DNA of 62,874 bases from Chthoniobacteraceae bacterium (GCA_947476045.1 CANJNZ010000020.1:1-62874), one strand, 5' to 3'; numbered from the stretch's first letter, positions 43,579 to 53,148 are shown. Made by a program: numbers and translations. The notes: a model not told the origin generated them from the letters alone.

Positions 43579-45336
43579 TCACATTTCCAGATTTTTCACG
43601 CGCCGATGTGCAAGTTTCATCGGAATTGCGATCATCGCCACGCTGACGAGCATCGCAATTGCGGGTGTGAGCCAGTCGGGAACCGGCAGGTGACGCTTCG
43701 TGACGCGCATGATGTCGGGCAATGCCAGCAGGGTGACGACGGTGGTGTTGTAGATGAAACTAATCACCAGACACAGCGTGCCGCCGAAGCTGGACACGAT
43801 TTTGGAGGGATTCTCTTCTTTGAAATCCGGGAACAGTGCGCCAAGTCCCACGGCTAGCCCGCTGAGCGAGGCGCTCATCATTCCGATGGCGACGGCGAAG
43901 AACATGACGCGCGTCCAAGGTAGATTAAGCGTAAGCGCCGAGGCGATGATGAGAACGATGGTGATGGACGAGGAGACGACGAAGCTCAGCCAGAACTTCT
44001 GCACGACCACTCGCCACAATCCAACGGGCGAGAGGCCAAGAATCCACACACGACGGCCTTCGAGACTGAACATCGGATACACGAAGCGCGTGGTGAGCGT
44101 GCTGAGCGTGAGTGCGCTTGCGGCTAGGTTGAGGTAGCTGATGAGTGTTTCCCAAAACGGCTGCCGGAACTCGACACTGACGTTGCGGAGATTCGCCACG
44201 TAGATGCACAGCAGACCGAAGAAAATCATGAACTGTGTCCACTGCGCCGGGTCGCGCCAGAAGATGCGCACGTCTTTGAAAACCAGTGCGGTCATTTTCG
44301 GTGAAAGCGGGCGCACCTTTGCCTGCAACCATCCAAGTGCGGAGCGGCGTTTGGTGCGCTGGCGTTTTGCCTCGGTGTCTCGCTGCTGGCGCTCTGCGCG
44401 CTTGCTGAATGCAGCGCTCCAACTCCCGTAGTAGAAGCGTCCAGCGACATCAAAAGCCAGCAGCAGCCCGAACAGTGCGTAGCTGGTGAGCAGCAGGAAA
44501 TAGAAGGTTCCCTGTGCCCAAAAACCCTCGGTGCTCCATTTCCTCACCGCCTCCGCGAGCCACGAACTCGGCAGATAGATATTCGTGGCGAGACGCGTGC
44601 CGCGCATGAGCTTTGGAAAAAGCATCGCTTCAGAAACACCGCTCGCCTCGGTTTCGGTGACGGGTTTCACACTCAGCACGATTCCCACGAGCAGCGCGAT
44701 GCCGCCAACAATGAGCGCTCTTTTCACCCACCGGCTCGAAAGCACGCGCACAAGAAACAGAATGATCCACGAGCCGAGCACCGCGGGGATGATCACAAAA
44801 GGGATGTAGCCGAGGGCAACCTGGATGTAAAAATACCAAGGCACCGCATTCACCACGCCGTAGGCCGCAAGCATCGGCGCGCTGAGAAAAATGAGCGCCC
44901 ACGACGACACGGCCAGTGCTTCGAGGAATTTCCAGCGATACACATCGCGGTGACGCACGGGCAGTGAGAGGAACCACTGGGCCTCCGTGTTTTTAAAAAG
45001 CGTCGTGTAGCCGATGATGAGGTTCGAAACCACGAGCATCATGAAAAAGAAACCGAAGATGAGGTAGAGCACGCGTTCCGCGAGCAGGCTGCCGATGAGC
45101 GGGAACTTGTAGATGTAAGTCAGCCCGCCGCGAAACAGGACGAAGCCGCACACAAGATAGCCGATGATGAACGCCGCCAGAATGTAGCCCAGCATGGGCG
45201 AATCGCGCCGCGATTTCGCCGCCCTCGCGCGGAAGCTGCGCCAGTGCAGCCACAGAAAAAGTCGCAGCAGGCGAAATGAGGAAATATGCGGCGCTCTCTC
45301 GGAGGACATGTTCGTGGCAATGTGCACAGCAGACAT
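43579..45336 (-). CDS. ABC-2-type export permease (large, two-module)
   Basis: 585 residues with about a dozen membrane helices arranged as two sets separated by a charged cytosolic loop (KRAERQQRDTEAKRQRTKRRS, residues ~310-345). Segments such as FKNTEAQWFLSLPVRHRDVYRWKFLEAL and EGRRVWILGLSPVGLWRVVVQKFW match the coupling regions of putative ABC exporter permeases that move lipids, antibiotics or unknown substrates. No ATP-binding subunit is encoded in the window, so it must pair with one elsewhere. A start nine codons further in (ATG 45309) is possible. It is upstream of the two coiled-coil genes. Confidence 0.78.
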   Translation of the reverse strand: MSAVHIATNMSSERAPHISSFRLLRLFLWLHWRSFRARAAKSRRDSPMLGYILAAFIIGYLVCGFVLFRGGLTYIYKFPLIGSLLAERVLYLIFGFFFMMLVVSNLIIGYTTLFKNTEAQWFLSLPVRHRDVYRWKFLEALAVSSWALIFLSAPMLAAYGVVNAVPWYFYIQVALGYIPFVIIPAVLGSWIILFLVRVLSSRWVKRALIVGGIALLVGIVLSVKPVTETEASGVSEAMLFPKLMRGTRLATNIYLPSSWLAEAVRKWSTEGFWAQGTFYFLLLTSYALFGLLLAFDVAGRFYYGSWSAAFSKRAERQQRDTEAKRQRTKRRSALGWLQAKVRPLSPKMTALVFKDVRIFWRDPAQWTQFMIFFGLLCIYVANLRNVSVEFRQPFWETLISYLNLAASALTLSTLTTRFVYPMFSLEGRRVWILGLSPVGLWRVVVQKFWLSFVVSSSITIVLIIASALTLNLPWTRVMFFAVAIGMMSASLSGLAVGLGALFPDFKEENPSKIVSSFGGTLCLVISFIYNTTVVTLLALPDIMRVTKRHLPVPDWLTPAIAMLVSVAMIAIPMKLAHRRVKNLEM

Positions 45337-45360
45337 TCCGTGTCAGCAGGAAACGCGCAA

Positions 45361-46536
45361 CTAGCGGCCCGGCGCGAGTTCGAGCAGGAAGCCCTTGAGA
45401 TACTCGGTCTCCGGCAGCGTGGTGATGATGGGATGATCCGCCGTCTGCGAAAAAGTCCCGAGCTGTCGGAGCGTGCGTTTCGCGTCCACGGCAGCTTCGT
45501 TGATCATATCGAGGAAATGTTCGCGCCGCACGTGGTGCGAGCAGCAGAACGTGGCGAGGAGTCCGTCGGGCGCGAGAAGCTTGAGCGCGCGGAGGTGGAT
45601 TTCTTTGTAGCCGCGCATGGCGTCGTCGAGCTTGCCCTTGCTCTTCGTGAACGAAGGCGGGTCGAGGATGATGAGGTCGTAGCGCGGCTGTGCGTTGGAG
45701 GAGTCGGCGGCCTTGAGAAAATCGAACACGTTCTCCGCGACGACATCCACTGCGAGGTTGTTGCGTGCGGCGTTTTTGCGGATTTGCTCGCAGGCATCGG
45801 CGCTGATTTCGACAGCCTGCACGCTGGTGGCACCGGCCTTTGCGCAGGAAAGAGCGAAGGCACCTTGATTGGAAAAGCAATCGAGCACACGGCGGCCTTT
45901 GGCGTGCGCGGCGACGGCGGCGTAGCTGCCGATTTGATCGAGGTAAAATCCAGTCTTCTGCCCGCGCATCAAATCCACCTCGAACTCCAGTCCGCCCACG
46001 TGGATGACGAAGGGAGCAGGCTCTTCACCGTGGAGCATCCCGACGCGCGGCTCCATGCCCTCGGCGATGCGGATGGGCGCATCGTTTCGCTCCACGATGC
46101 TCGCGGGGTTCAGCACTTCGCGCAGCGCGGCGACGATCAAATCGCGCCTCATGTCCATCGCCAGCGTGAGTGTCTGCAAAACAAGATGGTCGCCGTAGCG
46201 ATCCACGATCACACCGGGCATGCCGTCACTTTCGCTCCACACGATGCGGGCGACACGCGGGTCCACGCCACGCCTTTCGCGATAGCGAACCGCCTGCGTG
46301 ATGCGGCGGAGGAAAAAATCCGCATCCAGATCCTGTCGCTGGCGCGAAAAGCGGCGGGCGATGATCTGCGATTTGGAATTAAAAATCGCCGTGCCGAGCA
46401 GGTGGTCGCGTCCGTCCTTGAGCGGGATGACGTCGCCATCCTTCGGGTTGCCCCACGACTTGAGCACTTCCGTGGAATAGACCCAGTCGTGGCCGTGAAG
46501 AATGCGCGAACGTGGTCTGATGATAAGGCCGGCCAT
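45361..46536 (-). CDS. rlmI: 23S rRNA (cytosine1962-C5)-methyltransferase RlmI-like
   Basis: 391 residues from ATG 46536, which directly precedes the PUA domain (GLIIRPRSRILHGHDWVYSTEVLK). A middle EEHEHE-type domain is followed by the Rossmann methyltransferase: TGFYLDQIGS, VLDCFSNQGAFALSCAKAGA (SAM-binding motif I), DLIILDPPSFTKSKG (motif IV) and the catalytic-cysteine region LLATFCCSHHV. RlmI methylates C1962 of 23S rRNA. Length fits the family (396 in E. coli). The 227 bases upstream, toward the divergent beta-helix gene, hold no gene and only weak promoter-like hexamers. Confidence 0.94.
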   Translation of the reverse strand: MAGLIIRPRSRILHGHDWVYSTEVLKSWGNPKDGDVIPLKDGRDHLLGTAIFNSKSQIIARRFSRQRQDLDADFFLRRITQAVRYRERRGVDPRVARIVWSESDGMPGVIVDRYGDHLVLQTLTLAMDMRRDLIVAALREVLNPASIVERNDAPIRIAEGMEPRVGMLHGEEPAPFVIHVGGLEFEVDLMRGQKTGFYLDQIGSYAAVAAHAKGRRVLDCFSNQGAFALSCAKAGATSVQAVEISADACEQIRKNAARNNLAVDVVAENVFDFLKAADSSNAQPRYDLIILDPPSFTKSKGKLDDAMRGYKEIHLRALKLLAPDGLLATFCCSHHVRREHFLDMINEAAVDAKRTLRQLGTFSQTADHPIITTLPETEYLKGFLLELAPGR

Positions 46537-46763
46537 AAATTGGGCGCGGACGATACGACTGAGAGCCCGCGTGTCGAGCGTGTGTGTTTTGGTATCGTTA
46601 AAATAATTACAAAGAGAACAAACGTGCGCTGGATCTTTACGCACTGTCGGAGTTGCTGCGTGGAAACGCGTCAGTCGCCCAAGCCGCTTGACACCCAACT
46701 TGAAACTGGGCAACGAACGGTGGCGAAATCCCGTCAGCCACCTTCTATCAATTTCAATTACCA

Positions 46764-48422
46764 ATGACTAAAATGAAATCACACCGTGCCAGTAAGTTTT
46801 TCCTCTTCGCAGCCGCCCTGCTTTGCGGCGGATTCGCTGCCAATGCGGCGACCTATTACGTCAGCCAGTCCACCGGCGATGACAGTCTCGACGGACTCGC
46901 CGCCGCCAAGGCGGGAGCGAAAGGCCCTTGGAAAACGCTCACCAAAGCCTCCATCGAATATAAGCCCGGCGACATCATCCTCCTCAAAAAGGGCGACACT
47001 TGGACGGACGGCCTCGCGCCGAAAGGCAGCGGCACTCCCGAAAAACCCATCACCATTTCCTCCTACGGCGAGGGCAACAAGCCCGTCATTGACCGCGAAG
47101 ACTTCAAGCAGGATCGCAGCGGCATCCTTTTGAACGATCAGGGCGGCTACAAGATCGTCGGCATCGAATTCAATCGCTGCATGACCGGCATCTACGCGGA
47201 ATACTCCAAAGGCTGCGCCACGCAGAAATACCTCTGGATAGAGGACTGCTACTTCCACGACTCGCTGCTCTATCGGCACTATGAGGATTACCCGAAAAGC
47301 AAAATCGGCCTCGGGGTCTGCCTCTTCTCCTTCGAGTTGGCGAACAAAGTCGTCCTTCAAGACATCATGGTGAAAAACTGCGTCTTCCGCAGACTCGCCT
47401 CGGGTTTCTGGACGAACAGCCCTGACAACTTCAACAAGAACGCCTCCTTCATCTACAACTTCGCCAACCTCAACTTCGACAACTGCCTCTTCGAGGAAGG
47501 CTACCAGTGGCCCTTCGGTATCCGCGGCGTGAACAAAGGCAGCGTGAAAAACTGCGTCGTGCATGACATCGGTCGCGGCTTCCGTTCCTTCAACGGCGTC
47601 GCCGGTTCCATGTTCTTCCGCACGAAAGACTGGATCATCGAGGAAAGCGAATTCGGTTTCATTGACATCGGCCAGGGCAGCGGCGACGGCGAGGCCTTCG
47701 ACTTCGAGGGCAATTGCGAAAACATGCTCGTCCGCAACTGCCTCTTCCACGACACCGACGGCCCCTGCTTCCTCATCTGCTGCTACGCCTCCGACGGCAA
47801 TCCCAGCCACGGCCTAGTCATGGAAAACTGCGTGCTCAACGGCAAAGCCAAGCGTCCGCCACGTGGCACCGGCAAAGTGGAAATCCTCAATACCACGGAT
47901 CACAATGAATCCACTTGGAAGAACACCCGTTTTTACCTCTCGCCCGGCGAGGGCCTGATGCGTGTCGCCGATCCGGAGAAAGACAAACACACCTCCTTCA
48001 TCAATTGCTTCATCAAAGACCTCAGCGCTGCTTGCAAATCAACGAAGCACCCCGCCAAGCAGTCGGACAACGCTGCAGCCCCCGGCCCTGAAGGCCAGTG
48101 GGTGCAACTCGACTTCGGTCGCCCCGTCATTATCAACGAATTCAAGATCAAAGAAGACGCTCCCTTTAACGTCGCCCGCTACGTCATCCAGTATTGGGAC
48201 GAAAAGACGAAGAAGTGGGTCGGCTGCTTTAATGGCGGTGCCATCGCTGGTGAATTCGTCGCACCCATCGTAGCGCGCACCACCTCCAAGGCGCGTCTCC
48301 TCGTCATCCGCACCAACAACGGCCCTGCCACCATCGGAGCCTTCGAGGCTTACAACGACGCACCCGGCGAGGCATTGAACGTCCCCGTGGGCGGAGTCCC
48401 GCCGAATCGCATCGGTAAGTAA
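46764..48422 (+). CDS. Secreted right-handed beta-helix protein with C-terminal discoidin-like domain
   Basis: 552 residues. Signal peptide ends FAANAA. From ATYYVSQSTGDDSLDG, DIILLKKGDTWTDGL and PITISSYGEG onward it follows the N-terminal cap of polysaccharide-active or sheath beta-helix proteins. Repeated Asn/Cys-containing turns (NCVFRRLASGF, NCLFEEGYQW, NCVVHDIGRG, NCLFHDTDGP) give the parallel beta-helix, residues ~100-420. The last ~130 residues (WVQLDFGRPVIINEFKIKEDA, YVIQYWDEKTKKW) are an F5/8 type C (discoidin) fold that usually binds sugars. It may be a polysaccharide lyase or a carbohydrate-binding surface protein; catalytic residues were not identified. It is first in a run of three secreted genes. 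Confidence 0.85.
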   Translation: MTKMKSHRASKFFLFAAALLCGGFAANAATYYVSQSTGDDSLDGLAAAKAGAKGPWKTLTKASIEYKPGDIILLKKGDTWTDGLAPKGSGTPEKPITISSYGEGNKPVIDREDFKQDRSGILLNDQGGYKIVGIEFNRCMTGIYAEYSKGCATQKYLWIEDCYFHDSLLYRHYEDYPKSKIGLGVCLFSFELANKVVLQDIMVKNCVFRRLASGFWTNSPDNFNKNASFIYNFANLNFDNCLFEEGYQWPFGIRGVNKGSVKNCVVHDIGRGFRSFNGVAGSMFFRTKDWIIEESEFGFIDIGQGSGDGEAFDFEGNCENMLVRNCLFHDTDGPCFLICCYASDGNPSHGLVMENCVLNGKAKRPPRGTGKVEILNTTDHNESTWKNTRFYLSPGEGLMRVADPEKDKHTSFINCFIKDLSAACKSTKHPAKQSDNAAAPGPEGQWVQLDFGRPVIINEFKIKEDAPFNVARYVIQYWDEKTKKWVGCFNGGAIAGEFVAPIVARTTSKARLLVIRTNNGPATIGAFEAYNDAPGEALNVPVGGVPPNRIGK

Positions 48423-48441
48423 TTTCACGTCACTAAACGCC

Positions 48442-49221
48442 ATGAAAACTACCTTCCGCCGCGCCATCATCGTCGCCGCGCTCGCCCTCGGCTTCATCGC
48501 CCAGGCTGGCGCGCAACTCGCGACACCCGCGCCCAAGCTCACCGTCACCAACCCCGCCGAAGACCCCACGCGGCCTTCGCCCGGCGGCGTCCGTTGGTTT
48601 GGCCCAAGTCACGGGCGCAACATGGCGGCCACCGCCAACAAGAAGGACATCGAGCTATGCTTCTTTGGTGACTCCATCACGCAGGGATGGGATGGCGGCG
48701 TCTTCAATAAATTCTACGGCAAATACAACGCCGTGAACTTCGGCGTCGGCGGGGACAAAATCCAACATCAACTCTGGCGCATCGAACAGGGCGAACTCAA
48801 AGGGCACAACCCCAAAGTCATCGTCCTCCTCATCGGCATCAACAACCTCGGCTTCATCTCGCCCGCCGACACCGCCATCGGCATCACTAACATGGTGAAA
48901 ATCCTCCGGGAGAAATTTCCGACCACCAAGATCCTCCTGCTCGGTCTGCTCCCCGCCCGCGAAGCCCCGCTCGCACCCGGCGCGCCACCGCTTGCGCCCG
49001 AGGCCACCATCAAGGGCAAAACCGCAGCCGTGAACGCCATCATCTCCAAATTGGACGACAAAAAAATGGTCCGCTATTTCTACTTTGGAAACAAATTCCT
49101 CGACGAGAAAGGCGAAATCCTCGGCAACGTCCTCAAAGACTCCGTCCACCCAACAGTCGCCGGATACATGATTTGGGGCGAAGCCATGGCACCCCTCCTC
49201 ACCGAGATGATGGGGAAATAA
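48442..49221 (+). CDS. Secreted SGNH/GDSL hydrolase (PAF-acetylhydrolase-like)
   Basis: 259 residues with a signal peptide (ending AQAGAQ). The SGNH blocks are complete: FFGDSITQGW (nucleophile Ser78), NFGVGGDK (oxyanion Gly), LLIGINNLG (Asn) and KDSVHPTVAGY (Asp233, His236). The WRIEQGEL and NPKVIVLLIG segments match PAF-AH beta/gamma-like secreted esterases common in Verrucomicrobiota and Planctomycetota. It would deacylate sugars or other esters outside the cytoplasm. It follows the beta-helix gene by 19 bases, so the pair may act together on a decorated polysaccharide. Confidence 0.92.
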   Translation: MKTTFRRAIIVAALALGFIAQAGAQLATPAPKLTVTNPAEDPTRPSPGGVRWFGPSHGRNMAATANKKDIELCFFGDSITQGWDGGVFNKFYGKYNAVNFGVGGDKIQHQLWRIEQGELKGHNPKVIVLLIGINNLGFISPADTAIGITNMVKILREKFPTTKILLLGLLPAREAPLAPGAPPLAPEATIKGKTAAVNAIISKLDDKKMVRYFYFGNKFLDEKGEILGNVLKDSVHPTVAGYMIWGEAMAPLLTEMMGK

Positions 49222-49357
49222 ATGGGCCTGCTAAAAACCTTCTAACGAATCACACTGATCGCGATATTGCCAACCCTGCGTGACATAATCTAAATCGGTC
49301 ACGCATTTACCAAAACCAATTTGAGCTAAAAATCGAACAAACCAACAACAGAAAAAC

Positions 49358-50221
49358 ATGAACCTGAAACAACCATTGAAAAACCTGCTGCCAATCGCAG
49401 CCATCCTGCTGAGCACCCATGCATTCGCTGGGGATCTTCCAGCCCTCGTTCCCGTCGGCAATCCCGGCAATATTTCCGATGTCAGCGGCTACGGCGCTGT
49501 CGCCTACGAATACAAGATCGGCAAATTCGAAGTCACTTGGGCTGAGTATTGCGAATTCCTCAGCGCCGTCGCCAAGACGGATACATACGAACTTTATGAC
49601 GAGCGCATGGACGGCGAATACGGCGGCGTTTCCCGCAGCGGCGGCTCCGGCAGCTACACCTACAGCGTCAAGGACGGTTGGGCCAAGAAGCCAGTCGGTT
49701 ACATCACCCCGCTCAGTGCGATCCGTTTCGCGAACTGGCTCACGAATGGCAAGGGATCTTCAGACACGGAGAACGGCAGCTACAAGATCAGTGGCGGTCA
49801 GGCCACGGTGCCAAACCACGCAGCGTTGGCAGCGGGCAAGGACGTGAAGTGGGTCGTCGCCAGCGAAAACGAATGGTATAAAGCCGCATACTACGACGCG
49901 AAAAAAGGCAGCGGCGGCTACTGGAGCTATCCTGCGAAGTCCGATGACGCGCCAGACGCGGTCATCAACACCGGCGGATCTTCCGAGGTCGGCAGCCACA
50001 AGAACGCAGTATCCGCCTATGGCACTCTCGATCAGGGTGGTAACCAATGGGAATTCAACGACAATCTTAGCGGCGACAAATGGGGCCTGCGCGGCGGTTC
50101 GTGGTATCAAAACGACAACCCCGGCTACATGCAATCGGGCACCCGCTACGATGACTATTGCGGCAAATGGCCCCACTACGGATTCCGTATCGTGGCGCTC
50201 GGCGGCGGTTCCAAGAATTAA
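49358..50221 (+). CDS. Secreted SUMF1-fold (FGE-sulfatase domain) protein, probably non-catalytic
   Basis: 287 residues with a signal peptide (ending STHAFA). The SUMF1 fold is visible in YKIGKFEVTWAEYCEFLSAVAKTD, PLSAIRFANWLTNG, VVASENEWYKAAYYDAKKG and WGLRGGSWYQNDNPGY. In formylglycine-generating enzymes two cysteines follow the GGS motif; here those positions are Gln and Gly, so activation of sulfatases is unlikely. A carbohydrate- or peptide-binding role is more plausible. The protein is free of membrane anchors. It begins 136 bases after the SGNH gene and ends before a strong terminator at 50259-50314. Confidence 0.86.
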   Translation: MNLKQPLKNLLPIAAILLSTHAFAGDLPALVPVGNPGNISDVSGYGAVAYEYKIGKFEVTWAEYCEFLSAVAKTDTYELYDERMDGEYGGVSRSGGSGSYTYSVKDGWAKKPVGYITPLSAIRFANWLTNGKGSSDTENGSYKISGGQATVPNHAALAAGKDVKWVVASENEWYKAAYYDAKKGSGGYWSYPAKSDDAPDAVINTGGSSEVGSHKNAVSAYGTLDQGGNQWEFNDNLSGDKWGLRGGSWYQNDNPGYMQSGTRYDDYCGKWPHYGFRIVALGGGSKN

Positions 50222-50258
50222 CACATTACTGCGCGCAACATAGCGCGTTAAGAAATTA

Positions 50259-50323
50259 CGGGATGTTGAGTCTGGTTGTGGCGGAAAAACCCGCACAACC
50301 AGATTCACATCCCGAAATTTTTT
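50259..50323 (+). terminator. Long intrinsic terminator after the secreted SUMF1-fold gene
   Basis: A near-perfect stem of about 24 base pairs begins with CGGGATGT (50259) and closes with ACATCCCG (50307-50314) around a GGAAAAAC-type loop. The inner arm is TCTGGTTGTG / CACAACCAGA. It is followed by AAATTTTTTG. The stem is unusually long for a terminator. It ends the 46764-50221 cluster and insulates the downstream oxidase operon. Confidence 0.85.
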
Positions 50324-50442
50324 GAAAATGGAGCGGGCGAACTGCGTCCTGCCCTTTTTACCTTGAAGTCGGGATCGCTGCGCCCTAGCTGAAAGTGGTC
50401 CTTCTCGCAGGCACCTTCAGTAAATTCACACAGAAAAATTTC

Positions 50443-51573
50443 ATGTCCCAATCGTTTGATGTCATCGTTGTCGGCGTCGGTGCCGTAGGCTCGGCTACCG
50501 TTTATCAGCTCGCAAAGCGCGGACTGCGTGTCCTTGGAATCGAGCAGTTTTCCGTGCCGCACAATCTCGGCGGCTCACATGGAAATTCCCGGCAGACGAA
50601 GATCGCGCCTTACATCGGCAGCGAATATGAGCCGATCATTTTGCGCGCTTACGAGCTGTATCACGAACTGGTGGAGGAGTCGGGGCAGAAGGACATCATG
50701 GTGAAGACGGGCTTCCTCGATCTCGCCCCGCATCGGAATTTTCCCGCATATAAGCTGGAGAATAATCGGCGCTTTGAAGACCTCAACATCCAGCAGGTGA
50801 ATGAGCGCTTCCCGCAGTTCAAAATCGGCGAGCCGTATTGGGGCGCTTACGACCCGGAGGGCGCGCTGCTGAGACCGGAGGTGACCATCACGACGCAAGT
50901 GCGTCTCGCGATGCAGCGCGGCGCGCAGGTTCTCGGAAACACGAAGGTGCTGAATTGGAAGGAAGACGCGAATGGCGTGACGGTCGTCACCGATCGCGGG
51001 ACTTATTCGGCCGACAGAATTGTTTTTTGCGCCGGGCCGTGGACGGGGAAATTGCTCAAGGACGTTGGCATCGCGGTGACCGCGTCGCGGGTGAGTTTCG
51101 CGTGGGTGTGGCCGTTGCAAAACATGAAAGCCTACGAACCCGAGGCGATGCCGTGCTGGTGTATCGAGGACGAGGACGGAATTTATTACGGTTTCCCGAT
51201 GATGACGGATGTGCCCGGCTACAAAATCGGTCTGCACTGGAATGGCGAAACGGTGGATCCGGATAATTTCAACCGCACGCCGAACGCGCAGGACGAGGAG
51301 TTCATCCGTAAAGGACTGAGGAAATATTTCCCCGAGGCGAACGGCCCGCTCGTCGCACTGCGCACGTGCCTCTACGATCACACGGTGGACGACGTGCCCA
51401 TCATTGACAAACTCCCCGGCTATGACCGCGTGACGCTCTGCGGTCCGCTCTGCGGCGCTGGCTTTAAGTTCATCCCGGCCTACGGCGAGATTGCGGCTGA
51501 TTTTTGTGAGAAAGGGAAAACTGGCATCAAGAGCGACTTCCTCCGCATCGCACGGCTGCTGCCGTCGGAATAA
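50443..51573 (+). CDS. FAD-dependent N-methyl amino acid oxidase (sarcosine/N-methyltryptophan oxidase-like)
   Basis: 376 residues. DAO-superfamily flavoenzyme with the ADP-binding VVGVGAVGSATVYQLAKRG (GxGxxG at residues 11-16), GGSHGNSRQTK (44-53) and VFCAGPW. The cysteine in RTCLYDHTVDD (Cys309) aligns with the covalent-flavin cysteine of monomeric sarcosine oxidase (Cys315), and CGAGFKFIP matches the downstream GHGFKF motif. It should demethylate an N-methyl amino acid, giving formaldehyde and peroxide. An upstream in-frame start 16 codons earlier lacks family support. It lies 6 bases before a BCCT transporter gene; substrate identity is unknown. Confidence 0.9.
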   Translation: MSQSFDVIVVGVGAVGSATVYQLAKRGLRVLGIEQFSVPHNLGGSHGNSRQTKIAPYIGSEYEPIILRAYELYHELVEESGQKDIMVKTGFLDLAPHRNFPAYKLENNRRFEDLNIQQVNERFPQFKIGEPYWGAYDPEGALLRPEVTITTQVRLAMQRGAQVLGNTKVLNWKEDANGVTVVTDRGTYSADRIVFCAGPWTGKLLKDVGIAVTASRVSFAWVWPLQNMKAYEPEAMPCWCIEDEDGIYYGFPMMTDVPGYKIGLHWNGETVDPDNFNRTPNAQDEEFIRKGLRKYFPEANGPLVALRTCLYDHTVDDVPIIDKLPGYDRVTLCGPLCGAGFKFIPAYGEIAADFCEKGKTGIKSDFLRIARLLPSE

Positions 51574-51579
51574 CAAGGC

Positions 51580-53148
51580 ATGAAAAACATCAAGCCCCTC
51601 GTTTTTCTCCCGCCATTCATCCTCTGCGCGGCCTTTGTCGTGTTGCAGATGACGAATGAGAAGCAGTTCATCGAAGTTCTCGGCAATGCGGTCAAGGTGG
51701 TCACGGAAAACTTCGGCTGGCTCGTTTCGCTGCTGGCTTTCTGCATGTTGGTGCTTTGCGGAATCATCTACGCATCGTCTTTTGGAAAAACAGTTCTGGG
51801 CGGACCGAACGCCAAAAAACTGCTGACGAAATGGCAGATGTTCACCGTCGTCCTGACTACGAACATCGCCACCGGCATTCTTTTCTGGGGGGTCTTTGAG
51901 CCGACGCAGCACCTGAGTCACCCACCGCCGGGGATCGCTCCGAATTCCCCGGAGGCGGCCCATTTCGCGATCTCCACGGTCTATCTGCACTGGACGCTGA
52001 CGCCCTACGCCTTTGGCTCGATCGTCGGCCTGATGTTTGCCTTCGCCTATTTCAACATGAAGCGACCGTTCAGTCTCAGCGCTCCGCTTTCGCCCATGAT
52101 GGGCCGCCATGGTGGAGGAGCGGTGGGGCAGATTATTGATACGATCTGTCTCTACTGCCTTGTTGCTGCGCTGACATCGGCACTCGCTGGCTTCGCTTCA
52201 ATCATGGGTGCGGGGATCCACAGTTTTTTGGGCATTAAAAAGGAACCCAGCAATCTGCTGCTGGGCGGGGTAATTGTGGCAGTCATGGCTGCCTCGGTGG
52301 CTGCTGCAATCAGCGGTGTCACCAAGGCGATTCGCTGGATCGCCACTGCCAACACGATATTTCTAATCGGCTTTCTGGCACTCGTTGTGATTCTGGGACC
52401 CACGCGCTTCATTTTTAATTTTGCGGTCGAGGGGCTGGGGCAGTTTTTAGGGCAGTATTTCCAAAAGGTCTTAAACACCGGGGCTGCACACAGTGACGAC
52501 ACGATCCACGGCATGACGCAGATGTATTTCTCCGCGTTTTTCGCGTGGGCGCCCATCATGGGTGTGTTTCTCGGGCGTATCGCCTACGGATATTCCGTTC
52601 GCGCGTTCCTATTCTTCAACGTCCTGCTGCCCTCCATCTTCACGGGTATCTGGATGGCTGTCATTTGCGGTGCAGTGGTTCACATGGATATGCACGAGAA
52701 TTTTGGATTGGCAAAATTGCTGGACCCCAACAATCCCTGCAAAGTCCTCTTTGCTTTTCTGGAGCATCTTCCTTACGGGAAAATCCTGATTCCCATTCTA
52801 TTGATCACGGCATTCCTCTCGTTCGTTACCACAGCCGATGGTAACACGGACACGATGAGTAATATCAGTTCGAAGGGGATTACTCCGGAGCACACCGAGT
52901 CGAGTATGTTCGTGAAAATAGCGTGGGGCACGCTGATGACGGTATTTTGCTACATCATCATGACGTCGTTCGACAAATTGGACGGGATACAACACCTCGC
53001 AAATCTTGGCGGGTTCCCTGCGGTATTCCTTTGTTTGGGCGTCGGTATCTCTGCCCTGATGGTGGTCGCGAATCCGGCGCGCTACGACAAGTTCGACAAG
53101 GATCATGTTCCCGAGCCATCTGAAAAAACTGACGAAACCAAATCATGA
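51580..53148 (+). CDS. BCCT-family betaine/carnitine/choline-type transporter
   Basis: 522 residues with about 12 membrane helices. BCCT features include an aromatic/substrate-site region (GILFWGVFEPTQHLSHPP), YLHWTLTPYAFGSIVGLMFAFAYF and AWAPIMGVFLGRIAYGYSVRAF. The second half ends FVTTADGNTDTMSN, typical of the TM10 region. The family imports quaternary ammonium compounds, ergothioneine-like betaines and other zwitterions by sodium or proton symport. Neither long cytosolic regulatory tail of osmosensing BetP is present, so uptake for catabolism is more likely than osmoprotection. Flanked by an N-methyl amino acid oxidase and a PLP lyase. Confidence 0.92.
   Translation: MKNIKPLVFLPPFILCAAFVVLQMTNEKQFIEVLGNAVKVVTENFGWLVSLLAFCMLVLCGIIYASSFGKTVLGGPNAKKLLTKWQMFTVVLTTNIATGILFWGVFEPTQHLSHPPPGIAPNSPEAAHFAISTVYLHWTLTPYAFGSIVGLMFAFAYFNMKRPFSLSAPLSPMMGRHGGGAVGQIIDTICLYCLVAALTSALAGFASIMGAGIHSFLGIKKEPSNLLLGGVIVAVMAASVAAAISGVTKAIRWIATANTIFLIGFLALVVILGPTRFIFNFAVEGLGQFLGQYFQKVLNTGAAHSDDTIHGMTQMYFSAFFAWAPIMGVFLGRIAYGYSVRAFLFFNVLLPSIFTGIWMAVICGAVVHMDMHENFGLAKLLDPNNPCKVLFAFLEHLPYGKILIPILLITAFLSFVTTADGNTDTMSNISSKGITPEHTESSMFVKIAWGTLMTVFCYIIMTSFDKLDGIQHLANLGGFPAVFLCLGVGISALMVVANPARYDKFDKDHVPEPSEKTDETKS

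Noticed and set aside
46688-46716. TTGACA hexamer upstream of the beta-helix gene
   Set aside because: No acceptable -10 hexamer at 16-18 bases, so I do not call it a promoter.
45286-46767. Plus-strand open frame (493 codons) opposite rlmI
   Set aside because: Antisense shadow of a complete RlmI with PUA and methyltransferase motifs.
50575-52110. Minus-strand open frame (511 codons) across the oxidase and BCCT genes
   Set aside because: It spans two well-supported genes and lacks membrane helices or domains.
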